64,000 nucleotides of DNA, from assembly GCA_016720595.1 (NCBI GenBank), contig JADKKI010000009.1, positions 186,001 to 250,000 on the forward strand, given 5' to 3'. The stretch is from Myxococcales bacterium. Lineage in GTDB: Bacteria; Myxococcota_A; Polyangia; Haliangiales; Haliangiaceae. The translations under genes and the position numbers were made by a program. The first letter of the stretch is position 1, and each line of letters begins with the position of its first letter. This document shows positions 8,820 through 17,872 of the stretch, one piece after another. The notes beneath the pieces were generated by a model, which saw nothing but the letters and a program-made list of their open reading frames with translations, was not told where the DNA came from and did not search any database.

Positions 8820-9917
8820 GTGCCGCCGTCCATCACCGTCGACGCCTTCGTCGGGCGCCGTCACTCGATCGAGCGCTCACTCGTCTGTGCGATGCAGGGC
8901 CAGTTTCCGGTCCTGGCCCGCGGCGCGACCGGGGAGCTCGCCATCGTGTTCCGCACCGGTGCTGGGCACTACGGGCTCTCGGGCACGCTCGCCACGGCGT
9001 GGTCCGACGATGGCGGCCGGCAATGGTCCGATCCGATCGAGGTCGCGCCGCGCGGCGACGACGTCCGCAACCCGGCGTTCGGGGTCACCGCGGGCGGGCG
9101 CTGGGTGCTGGCCTACTGGCAGGCCGGCGTTCATTGCTATCCCGCGTCGCCAGGCGGCGAGCGCCGGTGGCAGCTCCCCACCACCCGCAGCGATGACGAC
9201 GCACCAGAGCTGTTCGTGGTGGACAGCGACGATCGCGGCCGGACCTGGTCGGCGCCTCGTCCGCAGCGGAGCGCGCTCCTCGCCTGGGCGAGCCCGTTCG
9301 GCCGGATCATCACGGCGCCCGATGGCAGCTTGTTGATGCCCGCCTACGGCCGCCCTCGCACGGCCGACGCGTCGGCCGGATTCGATGCGATCGTGCTGCG
9401 CAGCGACGACGGCGGCGCGAGCTGGGGCGCCGAGTCCCGCGTGGCCACGGGAGGGAGCGAGCTCTCTCTCTGCTTCGCCTCGGCAGACCGCCTTGTCGGG
9501 GCCGTGCGCCGTACCGACGGCCACACCGCGATCGTGCACAGCCTCGATGCGGGCCTCACGTGGAGCGCACCGGTGCCCGTGACCCGCATCCTCGAGCACC
9601 CGGCGGACCTGTGCTTGCTGCGCGAGAGCGGCCGGCTCCTGTTGACGTTCGGTCGTCGTCGGCGGCCTCTCGGCTGTGGTGCGGTGACGAGTGGGGACGG
9701 CGGTGCGAGCTGGGACAGCGCGCACGAGGTGATCCTCGCCGGCGACGGGATCGGGAACGACGTCGGCTACCCATCGACCGTCCAGCTCGACGACGGCTCG
9801 CTCGTCACGGCGATCTACTTCGCGCGCGGGAGTGCAGCGTCCGAGCCGATGGACGGCTGGGGCGAGACCTCGTGTCAGGCGCTGCGCTATCCCGAGGCGC
9901 TCGTGGTGCCACGATAG
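8820..9917 (+). CDS. Sialidase-like BNR/Asp-box beta-propeller protein
   Basis: GTG 8820 gives VPPSITVDAFVGRRHSIERS; there is no clear signal peptide. Five Asp-box motifs (S-x-D-x-G-x-x-W) are visible: SDDGGRQW, SDDRGRTW, SDDGGASW, SLDAGLTW and SGDGGASW, spread over 365 residues as in a six-bladed sialidase propeller. Members include exo-sialidases and other glycosyl hydrolases or binding proteins; catalytic Arg triad assignment is not possible by eye. Stop is immediately adjacent to the convergent deacetylase-like gene. Confidence 0.85.
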   Translation: MPPSITVDAFVGRRHSIERSLVCAMQGQFPVLARGATGELAIVFRTGAGHYGLSGTLATAWSDDGGRQWSDPIEVAPRGDDVRNPAFGVTAGGRWVLAYWQAGVHCYPASPGGERRWQLPTTRSDDDAPELFVVDSDDRGRTWSAPRPQRSALLAWASPFGRIITAPDGSLLMPAYGRPRTADASAGFDAIVLRSDDGGASWGAESRVATGGSELSLCFASADRLVGAVRRTDGHTAIVHSLDAGLTWSAPVPVTRILEHPADLCLLRESGRLLLTFGRRRRPLGCGAVTSGDGGASWDSAHEVILAGDGIGNDVGYPSTVQLDDGSLVTAIYFARGSAASEPMDGWGETSCQALRYPEALVVPR

Positions 9918-11219
9918 TCAGTGCGGGAAGGCGCGCGTGAGATCGCTCATCCGCGCATAGATCACCGGCCCGGCCCCGCTCGAGATCAGGTGGCGATCGA
10001 GCTCGGTCAGCGCCTGATCGAGCCGCTGGAAGAACGCCTCGCTGAAGCTCGCCGGGTGGTACCCGATCGCATAGACCGTCGGCGTGGTCAGCGCGGCGCC
10101 GGAGAAGTTCGATCGGAACATCGCGATCATCTCGGGTCCGGTGACGTAGTCCACGAGGAGCCCGTTGTCGGGGACCTCGAGGATCGGCAAGTGCGGTGCA
10201 CGATCCGCCAGCATGTCGTCCGCCGCCGGATAGTACGGCTGGCTGGTCTCGTCGATCGGCGCCCAGTGCTCCTGGTTCCAGCCGTAGAGGTCCGCGTCGG
10301 TGTGGACCTTCCACTCCTCCATCTTCGACCAGTTGCAGCCACTTGAATCGACCCGGTGGCCCGCGGTCGCGAGCGCGGCGAGCACGTGGGCCTCGGCCGT
10401 CCAGCCGCCGGCGCGGAACGAGGTCGGCTTGGTCAGCCCGTTCGCGAGGAACAGCTCGTTCGCCTTCGCGAACAGCTTGTCGAGCTCGGGCCGCGTGTAC
10501 GCATCGAGGTGGACGGTGTAGCCGGTGGCGTCGCCGGTCGAGCGCGCGAACGAGGGCTGCGTGCGGCAGGTGACGCCTGCAGCGCGGACGAACGAGCACC
10601 ACGGGTGGACATGGAGGCCGATCTCGTCGCCTTGCGTGTCGCGCAGGTGCGTCACCCAGTCGACGAGCAGCTGTCGTCGAGCCGGAGTCACACTCGGATC
10701 GGTGAACGTGTACGGCCCGACGAAGTGCGTGATCACCAGCTGCGGGTGGCGGGCGTGCAGGCGCTCCTGGCGCTCGAGCTTGTCATCGCCGTGATCCGGA
10801 TCGTCCCAGTCGTTCGACACGGCGACGTAGAGCGGATGACTGCGCTGGAAGCGGCGCTCGGCGAACGCGATGTGCGCGCCGTCGGCGGCGAGCAGCACCT
10901 GATGCTCGCCCACCGGGAGGCTGGCGAGGCTGGTCTGGAATACGAACGTTCCGCCGGTGCGTTGCGCGCGCTTGACGAACTGACCATCGAGGAACAGGTC
11001 GATCACGTGCGCTGAAGCGGGCGCGTTGACCGAGAGGGCGAGCGTGTCGTCCCCGGGCGTCAGCGCGTTGCCGACGAGGTACCAGGCCTTCCCACCCGTG
11101 ACGGTGTAGCCGGGGGCATCCTCCTTGCCAGGCGGTAGCGGTGCATCGCCGACGGAGGGCCCCGGGTCCGCACACCCAGCGAGGGCAGTGGCGAGGAGGA
11201 CAGCCGGGTACAGGCGCAT
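9918..11219 (-). CDS. Polysaccharide deacetylase-like lipoprotein
   Basis: ATG 11219 gives a lipoprotein signal (MRLYPAVLLATALAGC, Cys 16) followed by PPGKEDAPG. Residues about 45-150 form a beta-sandwich-like region. The C-terminal two thirds carry NodB-like features: NDWDDPDHGDDK (metal-binding Asp pair), GDEIGLHVHPWC (His-x-His), FRAGGWTAE, and a final IGYHPASF. 433 residues. It may act on extracellular sugars, but the family match is only at motif level. Confidence 0.65.
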   Translation of the reverse strand: MRLYPAVLLATALAGCADPGPSVGDAPLPPGKEDAPGYTVTGGKAWYLVGNALTPGDDTLALSVNAPASAHVIDLFLDGQFVKRAQRTGGTFVFQTSLASLPVGEHQVLLAADGAHIAFAERRFQRSHPLYVAVSNDWDDPDHGDDKLERQERLHARHPQLVITHFVGPYTFTDPSVTPARRQLLVDWVTHLRDTQGDEIGLHVHPWCSFVRAAGVTCRTQPSFARSTGDATGYTVHLDAYTRPELDKLFAKANELFLANGLTKPTSFRAGGWTAEAHVLAALATAGHRVDSSGCNWSKMEEWKVHTDADLYGWNQEHWAPIDETSQPYYPAADDMLADRAPHLPILEVPDNGLLVDYVTGPEMIAMFRSNFSGAALTTPTVYAIGYHPASFSEAFFQRLDQALTELDRHLISSGAGPVIYARMSDLTRAFPH

Positions 11220-11375
11220 GCCATGGCGATCATCAAGATCGATGCCGACGCTCGTGCGTCCACGTGCGTGAGCGTTCCGGCACATAGCGCTGACCACTCG
11301 ACTAGCCAGCGACGGGCCACCCGGTGGAGTTGCCGCAGACAACTGGTTGCGGTCGGCGCACTTGCGAGACGACGC

Positions 11376-11403
11376 TTGACTCCCCGCGCACGATCCGTAG
11401 ATT
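11376..11403 (+). promoter_or_regulatory. Sigma-70-type promoter for the RbfA-like gene
   Basis: TTGACT (11376-11381), a 16-base spacer and TAGATT (11398-11403) match the -35/-10 consensus well. Transcription would start near 11410 and give a leader of about 90 bases before the RbfA-like start at 11502. Confidence 0.6.
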
Positions 11404-11433
11404 GCGAGTCATCCGCCTAGCCGGAGCACGACC

Positions 11434-11475
11434 ATGCAGCCCCTTCAGCCTCACGTACCTGTGTCCTGTTCCTGA
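11434..11475 (+). CDS. Putative leader peptide of the RbfA-like gene
   Basis: A 13-codon open frame (MQPLQPHVPVSCS, stop TGA 11473-11475) with its own ribosome site CGGAG seven bases before the ATG. Its codons 3-6 (CCC CTT CAG CCT) contain the left arm of the hairpin that would hide the RbfA ribosome site, and its stop lies in a second competing hairpin. The arrangement is that of a translational attenuator. Too short to judge by coding statistics. Confidence 0.45.
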   Translation: MQPLQPHVPVSCS

Positions 11476-11495
11476 TCGTTTTCTCAGGCTGAAGG
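11442..11495 (+). promoter_or_regulatory. Ribosome-site-sequestering hairpin with competing inner hairpin
   Basis: Perfect 10-bp inverted repeat CCTTCAGCCT (11442-11451) and AGGCTGAAGG (11486-11495); the right arm covers the start of the RbfA-like gene's Shine-Dalgarno AAGGAG (11492-11497). A smaller stem CCTGA (11471-11475)/TCAGG (11484-11488) shares bases 11486-11488 with it, so the two cannot form together. A ribosome on the leader peptide would cover the left arm and free the ribosome site. An RNA thermometer reading is also possible, since rbfA is a cold-shock gene elsewhere. Confidence 0.55.
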
Positions 11496-11501
11496 AGCTC
11501 T

Positions 11502-11834
11502 ATGCATCGGGATTCGCGTGGCCATCGTGGCCACAAGGATCTGCAGGTGTGTCGACAGGTCTTTGATGCTCTCACCTATGCGCTGGCCGACCTCGACGAT
11601 CCGTTGATCGACGAGCTCGTCCTCGCGTCGGTGACGCCGGCGCCGAGTGCCGCGCGTGTTCTGGTGACCATGGTGCCATCTCGCGATGGGATCGACCCCG
11701 AGGCAGCGCTCGCGCGCCTGCACGAGGCCGGCCCCGAGCTTCGCGAGGAGGTGGCCGCCGAGGTCTCCCGACGCCGCGTCCCCGAGCTGGCGTTCCGCAT
11801 CACCGCCCTGTTCGAACCGCCCGCAGAGTCGTGA
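11502..11834 (+). CDS. rbfA: RbfA-like ribosome-binding factor
   Basis: 110 residues with the KH-like RbfA pattern: HKDLQVCRQVFDALTYAL at the start, DELVLASVTPAPSAARVLVTM as the central strands, and the family's closing helix-strand EVAAEVSRRRVPELAFRI. RbfA binds the small subunit and helps 16S rRNA maturation. It is outside the usual nusA-infB-rbfA-truB neighbourhood, so it could be a second or divergent copy. Ribosome site GAAGGAG lies four bases from the ATG and is predicted to be hidden in a hairpin. Confidence 0.75.
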   Translation: MHRDSRGHRGHKDLQVCRQVFDALTYALADLDDPLIDELVLASVTPAPSAARVLVTMVPSRDGIDPEAALARLHEAGPELREEVAAEVSRRRVPELAFRITALFEPPAES

Positions 11835-11925
11835 ACGTCGTGACCGAGCGCGTCCCGCGAGAATTCGAAGTTCTCGCGGGACGTCTCGTTCCGGAGCACG
11901 TCTTCCGCGTTACAGTCCGGCAGAG

Positions 11926-13608
11926 ATGCCCGGCGAGGTGGAGCGGCTCCGGAGCGGTATACGCCTGCTGTCTCATGCGATCGGCGCGTTCAGTGAAGCC
12001 ACGCCCGACCTGCACCGGCTCCTCCACACCGTGGCGAAGAGCGTCGCGGAGGTAGTCGGCGACAGCTGCGTCGTGTTCCTCCGCGAGGCGGAGGACGAGC
12101 TCGCCGTCGCCGCGATCTACGACGTCGACCCGGAGGTCGTTGCGGACCTCTCGCGATTGTTCACCGGCCGGCTCGGCCCCGAGGGCCAGCTCGCGCGCGC
12201 GGTGATGACCACCGGCGAGGCTCGGCTGACCCCGAGCGTCGATCTCGAACAGATCCGTCCCCTCGTCTCGGCGCCGATGCACGCTGCGTTCGTGAAGCTC
12301 GGCGTGCGCGGCGCGCTCACCGTGGCCATGCGCGTGCGCGGCGAGGCCGTGGGCGTGCTCAACGTGCTCCGCCACCGCACGGAGCGCCGTCCGCTCGATC
12401 CGTTCGATTGCGAGCTGGTCCAGGATCTCGCGACCCACGCCGGGCTCGCGATCTCGAATGCGCGCATGGTGGAGCGGCTGCGCGAGAGCGAGGCGATGCA
12501 CGAGGCCAGGGACGAGGCGGTCCGCGCGACCCACTTCCTGGATACGATGATCGAGCACATCCCGGACATGGTGTTCGTCAAGGACGCAGATCGGCTGGCG
12601 TTCACGCGGTTCAACCGCGCCGGCGAGGAGCTGCTCGGCGTCTCCCGGGCCGATCTGATCGGGAAGACGGACTACGACCTGTTCCCGACCAGCGAGGCCG
12701 AGTTCTTCCAGGCCAAGGATCGCGAGACGCTCGCGGGGAAGGCGCTCGTCGAGATCATCGAGGAGCCGATCCAGACCGCGCGTGGGCCGCGGTGGCTCCA
12801 TACGAAGAAGGTGCCGATCCTCGACGAGGAGGGCGTCCCGATCTACCTGCTCGGGATCTCGCAAGACATCACGGATCGCAAGATCGCGGATGCGGAGCTG
12901 CGCCACGCGACCGAAGTCGCCGAGCGCGCGAGCAAGGAGCTCGAGACGTTCAGCTACTCGGTGGCACACGATCTCCGCGCGCCACTTCGAGGGATCGACG
13001 GGTTCAGTCAGGCGCTCCTCGAGGACTACGCCGACAAGCTGGACGAGCAGGGGCGTCGCTATCTCGCCCGCGTGCGCGAGTCCGCTCAGCGGATGGCGAT
13101 GTTGATCGACGATCTGCTCGCACTCTCGAGAGTCACGAGCGTGGAGCTCACCGCGAGGAAGGTCGATCTCAGCGCGCTCGCACAGGCCAGCGTGACTGGG
13201 CTGCAGCGACTCGAGCCGTCCCGCGAGGTCGAGGTGGTGATCGAGCCGGGGATCACGGTCCACGGCGATCCCCGGATGCTGGCGATCGCACTCGACAACC
13301 TGCTGGGCAACGCCTGGAAGTTCACCTCCAAGGTCGAGAAGCCTCGGATCGAGCTGTTCACGACGGACCGCAACGGTCTCCAGACCATCGTCGTCCGGGA
13401 CAATGGCGCTGGCTTCGATATGCAGTATGCGAGCAAGCTGTTCGGGGTGTTCCAGCGGCTGCACACGGAGGCCGAGTTCCCGGGGACAGGGATCGGGCTT
13501 GTCACCGTGGCGCGTATCGTCCATCGTCATCGCGGGCAGGTCGCGGCGGAGGGCCAGCCCGGGCGCGGTGCCACCTTCTACTTCACCCTGGGCACGGAGG
13601 CCGAATGA
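11926..13608 (+). CDS. GAF-PAS sensor histidine kinase (phytochrome-type kinase core)
   Basis: 560 residues from ATG 11926 (MPGEVERLRSG). GAF domain about 20-180, PAS domain about 205-320 (HIPDMVFVKDADRLAFTRFN through GISQDITDRK), HisKA with phospho-acceptor H348 in FSYSVAHDLRAPLRG, and HATPase with NLLGNAWKF, DNGAGFDM and GTGIGLVTVARIV. No membrane segment, so cytoplasmic. The kinase core resembles those of bacteriophytochromes, but the GAF lacks an obvious chromophore context, so the signal is unknown. Stop overlaps the response regulator start (ATGA). Confidence 0.9.
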   Translation: MPGEVERLRSGIRLLSHAIGAFSEATPDLHRLLHTVAKSVAEVVGDSCVVFLREAEDELAVAAIYDVDPEVVADLSRLFTGRLGPEGQLARAVMTTGEARLTPSVDLEQIRPLVSAPMHAAFVKLGVRGALTVAMRVRGEAVGVLNVLRHRTERRPLDPFDCELVQDLATHAGLAISNARMVERLRESEAMHEARDEAVRATHFLDTMIEHIPDMVFVKDADRLAFTRFNRAGEELLGVSRADLIGKTDYDLFPTSEAEFFQAKDRETLAGKALVEIIEEPIQTARGPRWLHTKKVPILDEEGVPIYLLGISQDITDRKIADAELRHATEVAERASKELETFSYSVAHDLRAPLRGIDGFSQALLEDYADKLDEQGRRYLARVRESAQRMAMLIDDLLALSRVTSVELTARKVDLSALAQASVTGLQRLEPSREVEVVIEPGITVHGDPRMLAIALDNLLGNAWKFTSKVEKPRIELFTTDRNGLQTIVVRDNGAGFDMQYASKLFGVFQRLHTEAEFPGTGIGLVTVARIVHRHRGQVAAEGQPGRGATFYFTLGTEAE

Positions 13609-14039
13609 GCGAGCGCGTGATCCTGCTGGTCGAGGACAACGTCAACGATGAAGAGCTCACGCTTCGTGCGCTCAAGAAGAGCAACATCCTCAACCCGGTG
13701 GTGGTGGTGCGGGACGGCGCCGAGGCGCTCGATTGGCTGTTCCGCCGCGGCGCGTACGCGAACCGGGCCGAGGAGAACCCGCAGGTGATCCTGCTCGATC
13801 TCAAGCTCCCGAAGGTCGATGGGCTCGAGGTGCTGCGCGCGATCCGCACGGACAGTCGGACCAAGCTGCTCCCCGTCGTGGTGCTGACCTCGTCGATCCA
13901 GGAGCAGGACGTGATCACGAGCTATGGCCTCGGGGCGAACAGCTACGTGCGCAAGCCCGTGGACTTCAACCAGTTCGTCGATGCCGTGCGTCAGCTCGGG
14001 CTGTACTGGCTCGTGATCAACCAGCCGATCCCCACGTGA
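13605..14039 (+). CDS. Rcp1-like single-domain response regulator
   Basis: 144-residue receiver domain with no output domain: acidic pocket E10/D11 (LVEDN), phospho-acceptor D65 in VILLDLKLPK, T/S in VVLTSS and K in YVRKPVDF. The extended RRGAYANRAEE loop and the length match the Rcp1 family that pairs with phytochrome-type kinases. ATG overlaps the kinase stop by ATGA, and its own stop overlaps the next start by GTGA, so the three genes are translationally coupled. Confidence 0.92.
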   Translation: MSERVILLVEDNVNDEELTLRALKKSNILNPVVVVRDGAEALDWLFRRGAYANRAEENPQVILLDLKLPKVDGLEVLRAIRTDSRTKLLPVVVLTSSIQEQDVITSYGLGANSYVRKPVDFNQFVDAVRQLGLYWLVINQPIPT

Positions 14040-14677
14040 GATCGCTGGTCGTCGGGGTCGTGGCGCTCGTCGTGCTGGCCGCGGTGCCGCGCGCCGAAGC
14101 CGAGTGTGCGCAGGACGCCGACCGCCTGCGCTCGCACCTCGAGGAGGCCGCGACTGGCGTGCGCCGTTGGAACACCGGCTGGGCGATCGCATTCGGTGGC
14201 GCTGCGGTGCTACAGGCCACGCTGGCGGTGACCGAGACCAAGCCGTTCGGCACGTTCGATCAGGACTACAAGGAGACCATGTACGTGGGTGCGGCGAAGG
14301 CGACCATCGGCGCGGCGTCTCGCCTGGTGTTGCCCCTGCGGGTCTCGATCCCCACACCCAGCGCCGATCGCTGCGTCGAGCTCGCCGCGCTGCGCGATGC
14401 GCTCGCCACGATCGCGCGCAAGGAGCGCCGCACATTCTGGCTCACTCACCTCGGCGGCTTCGCGCTCAATGTCTCGGGGGCACTGCTCCTGTGGCATCGC
14501 CGCTCGTTCAAGGTGGGGGCCATCTCGTTCCTGATGAGCTTCCCGGTCGGTCCGCTCAGCGCGTACACGATGCCGCGCCGGAGCTGGCACCTCTACCGCC
14601 GCGAGGCCCCGACATGGTCGGTGGGGGTGGGGCTCGGCGAGAGCGCAGCGACGCTCAACCTCGTCGGGCAGCTCTGA
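14036..14677 (+). CDS. Membrane protein of unknown function in the kinase operon
   Basis: GTG 14036 overlaps the response regulator stop (GTGA). 213 residues with an N-terminal signal or anchor (VRSLVVGVVALVVLAAVPRAEA), then ECAQDADRLRSHLEE, and at least two further hydrophobic segments (about residues 45-65 and 135-175). No family recognised. Coupling to the two-component pair suggests it is part of the same response. Confidence 0.7.
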   Translation: MRSLVVGVVALVVLAAVPRAEAECAQDADRLRSHLEEAATGVRRWNTGWAIAFGGAAVLQATLAVTETKPFGTFDQDYKETMYVGAAKATIGAASRLVLPLRVSIPTPSADRCVELAALRDALATIARKERRTFWLTHLGGFALNVSGALLLWHRRSFKVGAISFLMSFPVGPLSAYTMPRRSWHLYRREAPTWSVGVGLGESAATLNLVGQL

Positions 14678-14689
14678 GGGCAGCTCTGA
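14666..14689. repeat. 12-bp tandem duplication across a stop codon
   Basis: GGGCAGCTCTGA occurs twice back to back (14666-14677, 14678-14689). The first copy holds the last codons and stop of the upstream gene, so the second copy lies outside the gene and has no coding effect. Confidence 0.8.
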
Positions 14690-14692
14690 GGC

Positions 14693-15973
14693 TCAGGCCG
14701 GCGGTCCGCGATCGAGCTGCTCGTGGAGGACCTTCTCGTCGAGCTCGCCACACCACTTCGCCACGACGATCGTCGCGACCCCGTTGCCGATCACGTTGGT
14801 GATCGCGCGGGCCTCCGACATGAAGCGATCGATGCCGAGGATGATCGCGAGCCCGGCCACGGGCACGTGCCCCACCGCACCGAGCGTGGCGGCGAGCACC
14901 ACGAACCCGCTTCCGGTGACGCCGGCCGCGCCCTTCGAGGTCAGGAGCAGGATCCCGAGTAGCGCGAGCTGGTGCTCGAGATCGAGCGGCGTATTGGTCG
15001 CCTGGGCGATGAAGACAGCGGCCATCGTCAGATAGATCGAGGTGCCATCGAGGTTGAACGAGTACCCGGCGGGCACCACGAGCCCGACCACGGGCTTGCT
15101 CGCGCCGAGGTTCTCGAGCTTGGTCATCATCCGCGGCAGCGCCGATTCCGAGGACGAAGTCCCGAGCACGATGAACAGCTCCTCGCGGATGTACCGGAGG
15201 TACTTCAAGATCGAGAACCCGTGGAAGTACGCCACGCCACCGAGCACGCCGAGGATGAAGATCAGGCAGGTCCCGTAGAAGCAGGCCATCAGCTCGGCGA
15301 GCGAGGCCAGGGTCGAGAGCCCATACGCGCCGATCGTGAACGCCATCGCCCCGAACGCACCGATCGGCGCCGCCTTCATGATGATGCTGACGAGCCCGAA
15401 CACCACGTGCCCGAGCCGATCGATCAGCTCGAGCACGGGCTTCCCGCGCTCCCCGGTCTGGTGCAGCGCGAACCCGAACAGGATCGCGAGCAGCAGCACC
15501 GGCAACAGCTCGCCGCGCGCGAACGCACCGACGAACGCATCCGGGATGATGTCGAGGAGGAACTCGACGGTGCCCTTGATCTTCCCGGGCCCCGAGTACT
15601 GCGCGACCGCGGAGGCATCGAGCTTGCTGGGATCGATGTTCATCCCGACCCCGGGGCCGATGAGGTTGACGACCAAAAGGCCGATCACCAGCGCCACCGT
15701 GCTCGCGACCTCGAAGTACAGGATCGCCAGTCCGCCGGCCTTGCCCACCGCCTTCATGCTCTTCATCGAGCCGATGCCGACGACGACCGTGCAGAAGATC
15801 AGCGGCGCGATCGTCATCTTGACGAGCTTGATGAACGCATCGCCGAGCGGCCGCATCTTGACGGCGAGCTCGGGCGCGAACACGCCGAGGATCACGCCGA
15901 GCGCGATGGCGACGAGCACGCGGAAGTACAGCGTGCTGTAGAACGGCCCCTTGCCCGTCGGTTGATCCACCAC
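14693..15973 (-). CDS. dctA: DctA-type dicarboxylate/amino acid:cation symporter
   Basis: 426 residues, GTG start (two adjacent GTG codons). The protein has the DAACS features: a serine-rich re-entrant loop [17 protein letters not shown], the [21 protein letters not shown] segment, [20 protein letters not shown] and [26 protein letters not shown]. These bind cation and substrate in GltPh/DctA. Family members import C4-dicarboxylates or glutamate/aspartate; the sequence is closest in style to DctA. Monocistronic. Confidence 0.9.
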   Translation of the reverse strand: MVDQPTGKGPFYSTLYFRVLVAIALGVILGVFAPELAVKMRPLGDAFIKLVKMTIAPLIFCTVVVGIGSMKSMKAVGKAGGLAILYFEVASTVALVIGLLVVNLIGPGVGMNIDPSKLDASAVAQYSGPGKIKGTVEFLLDIIPDAFVGAFARGELLPVLLLAILFGFALHQTGERGKPVLELIDRLGHVVFGLVSIIMKAAPIGAFGAMAFTIGAYGLSTLASLAELMACFYGTCLIFILGVLGGVAYFHGFSILKYLRYIREELFIVLGTSSSESALPRMMTKLENLGASKPVVGLVVPAGYSFNLDGTSIYLTMAAVFIAQATNTPLDLEHQLALLGILLLTSKGAAGVTGSGFVVLAATLGAVGHVPVAGLAIILGIDRFMSEARAITNVIGNGVATIVVAKWCGELDEKVLHEQLDRGPPA

Positions 15974-15995
15974 CGAGGGACAGTAGCTCGATCGT

Positions 15996-16733
15996 TCAGG
16001 GTGTGACGAGCGTGAGCGTGACCTTGTCCGCGCGCGCGTTGATCGAGTGGGCGTGGAACGTCGTGCCCGTCTTGGTCGCGCTGATCATCACCTGGCCTGC
16101 AGGCACGTTCATGACGTAGCCGATGCCGTCGGTCGCGGTGCTCATGGCCTGCGCCTGAGGAAGGCCGGCGGAGCTGTTGTAGTGAATCTCTCCCGTCGGG
16201 CTCGCCGTGATCGTCACGCCCATCACCGGCATGGCGGCGGCCGTCGGGCCATCGACGACGAGGACGCCGATCCAACCTTTGGCCGGATCCGGCGCGGCGG
16301 CGCCAGCGAGCTGGTTCGCGAGTGACTGCGTATTGGCCTTGAGCATGAGCGTCGTCGCGCCCGAGAAGTCCGTCGCCAGCGGCCCCGGCGGATACAGGTA
16401 CGTATCCTTGAGGCCGGACTTGGTGGCCTTGAGGTAGCCATCGATCGCGGCGCCGTTGCTCGGGGCGGACACGGTGAACGCACCCGCCGCATCCGACGTG
16501 GTCATGGCGATGACCGAATCGTCGGAGACCTTCAAGACGACGATCTGAACGCCTGCCTGCGCCACGCGTCCCGTGGCCGTGATCTCGGACGCCACCCCCG
16601 AGATGGTGATCGTCGTGTTGACCGTGACGTCGACCGGCGCATCCGCACCACCGCCGCCACCGCCTCCACCGCCGTCGTCGCCGCAGGCCGCCACACCGAG
16701 CAGTGCGAAGGTCACAAAGGTCGCGTGCTTCAT
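15996..16733 (-). CDS. Lipoprotein with carboxypeptidase regulatory-like domains
   Basis: 245 residues with a lipoprotein signal ([20 protein letters not shown], Cys 17), a run of nine Gly, then beta-sandwich sequence. [30 protein letters not shown] and the [10 protein letters not shown] turn are typical of the CarboxypepD_reg/Ig-like fold; a second similar unit follows ([17 protein letters not shown]). Probably a cell-surface binding or structural protein. The 212 bases upstream hold no gene that I can support. Confidence 0.7.
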   Translation of the reverse strand: MKHATFVTFALLGVAACGDDGGGGGGGGGADAPVDVTVNTTITISGVASEITATGRVAQAGVQIVVLKVSDDSVIAMTTSDAAGAFTVSAPSNGAAIDGYLKATKSGLKDTYLYPPGPLATDFSGATTLMLKANTQSLANQLAGAAAPDPAKGWIGVLVVDGPTAAAMPVMGVTITASPTGEIHYNSSAGLPQAQAMSTATDGIGYVMNVPAGQVMISATKTGTTFHAHSINARADKVTLTLVTP

Positions 16734-16945
16734 CCAAGCAACGCTACCTCAACCTGCGGCGATCTTGCTGTACCCACGTCACATGCGGTCCGGGTCTCGC
16801 TCAGGACTCCTCACGATGGCGATCCTGGGGCCAGGCCCTCTGTGGTGACCGCTCCCCCGAGCTGACCGTGACGTTCGAGGCAGCGGGCTGTAGGTGGCGC
16901 GTCCACCCCGGAGAACGTGGTCGCGACCCAACCATGGGCGACGGA

Positions 16946-17872
16946 TCACCAGGGGCCGAGCAGCTCGATCTCGAGGAGCGATGCAGGCACGGCAGGATCA
17001 TCCGGATCGAGCGCGACCCAGCCGTAGCCGAAGTGCACGGGATCGAGCGCGAGGCCCTCGGCCTTGACCGGGCGGCCGTCGACGCCGACGAGCGGGGCCG
17101 CGCGCACGCCCTCGGGGGTGATCACGCCGAGCTGCGAGCCGAGCACGCGCCCGTCATCGACGGCGTTCGCGGAGGCCTCCGCCGTGGCGAGGTAGAAGAT
17201 CCGATCCTCGTCGGCGACCGCGTCGGTGAAGCCGAGGCGCTCGCCCTCGATCGCGCCGAGATCGTAGCCCTCGATGCCCTCCACGCTCGGCAGCGCCGCA
17301 CGCCCATCGAGCCAGGACCGCATCGCATCGAGCGACACCTTGAGGATCGCCGGGCCGAGATCGGTGCTGCCCGTGTTGCCGCGGTGGAACAGCCACAGCT
17401 GATCGCGGAGGCGTGCGATGCCCTCGAGGTTGATGCCACTGCCGAGCGCCTCGCGCAGGCGGCCATAGAACGGCGCCGCATCGAGCACCCGTGGCACGCC
17501 GTGCTGGACCCGACAGATCTTGTCGCGGATCGGCAGCGACCCCGAGCCGAACGCCCACAGCTCGTCATCGATCGCCACGCAGGACTCGAGATCGAGCTTG
17601 TCGAGCTTGTTGCCGATCCCCACCTCGAAGCGCCGGCGGCCATCGAGGCCACGCGGCAGCTTGATGGCGGAGACGCCATCGGAGGCGACCACGGCGAAGA
17701 ACGAGGCATCGTCCTGGATCACCACCAGGCGGCCGTTGTGCATCGCCAGGCCGGAGGCGGCGCGCACGTGATCGGGACGATCGTCGGTGGCCTCGGCGGG
17801 GCGATCGTAGCGCAGCGCGCGCGACGAGATCACCCGCACCGCCAGACCCGGATCGATCTGCGCCCTCCTCAC
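16946..17872 (-). CDS. Probable beta-propeller protein of unknown function
   Basis: GTG 17872 overlaps the stop of the upstream gene (GTGA), so that start is preferred over longer options. 308 residues without signal peptide. Repeated short strand patterns (SGLAMHNGRLVVIQDD, VAIDDELWAFGSGS, LRDQLWLFHRGNTG, EGLALDPVHFGYGWVALD) suggest a beta-propeller. No catalytic motif seen. Coupled to the tube-like gene. Confidence 0.7.
   Translation of the reverse strand: MRRAQIDPGLAVRVISSRALRYDRPAEATDDRPDHVRAASGLAMHNGRLVVIQDDASFFAVVASDGVSAIKLPRGLDGRRRFEVGIGNKLDKLDLESCVAIDDELWAFGSGSLPIRDKICRVQHGVPRVLDAAPFYGRLREALGSGINLEGIARLRDQLWLFHRGNTGSTDLGPAILKVSLDAMRSWLDGRAALPSVEGIEGYDLGAIEGERLGFTDAVADEDRIFYLATAEASANAVDDGRVLGSQLGVITPEGVRAAPLVGVDGRPVKAEGLALDPVHFGYGWVALDPDDPAVPASLLEIELLGPW

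Noticed and set aside
11800..13530. A 576-codon open frame on the minus strand
   Set aside because: Antisense to the histidine kinase, where GAF, PAS, HisKA and ATPase motifs are all readable.
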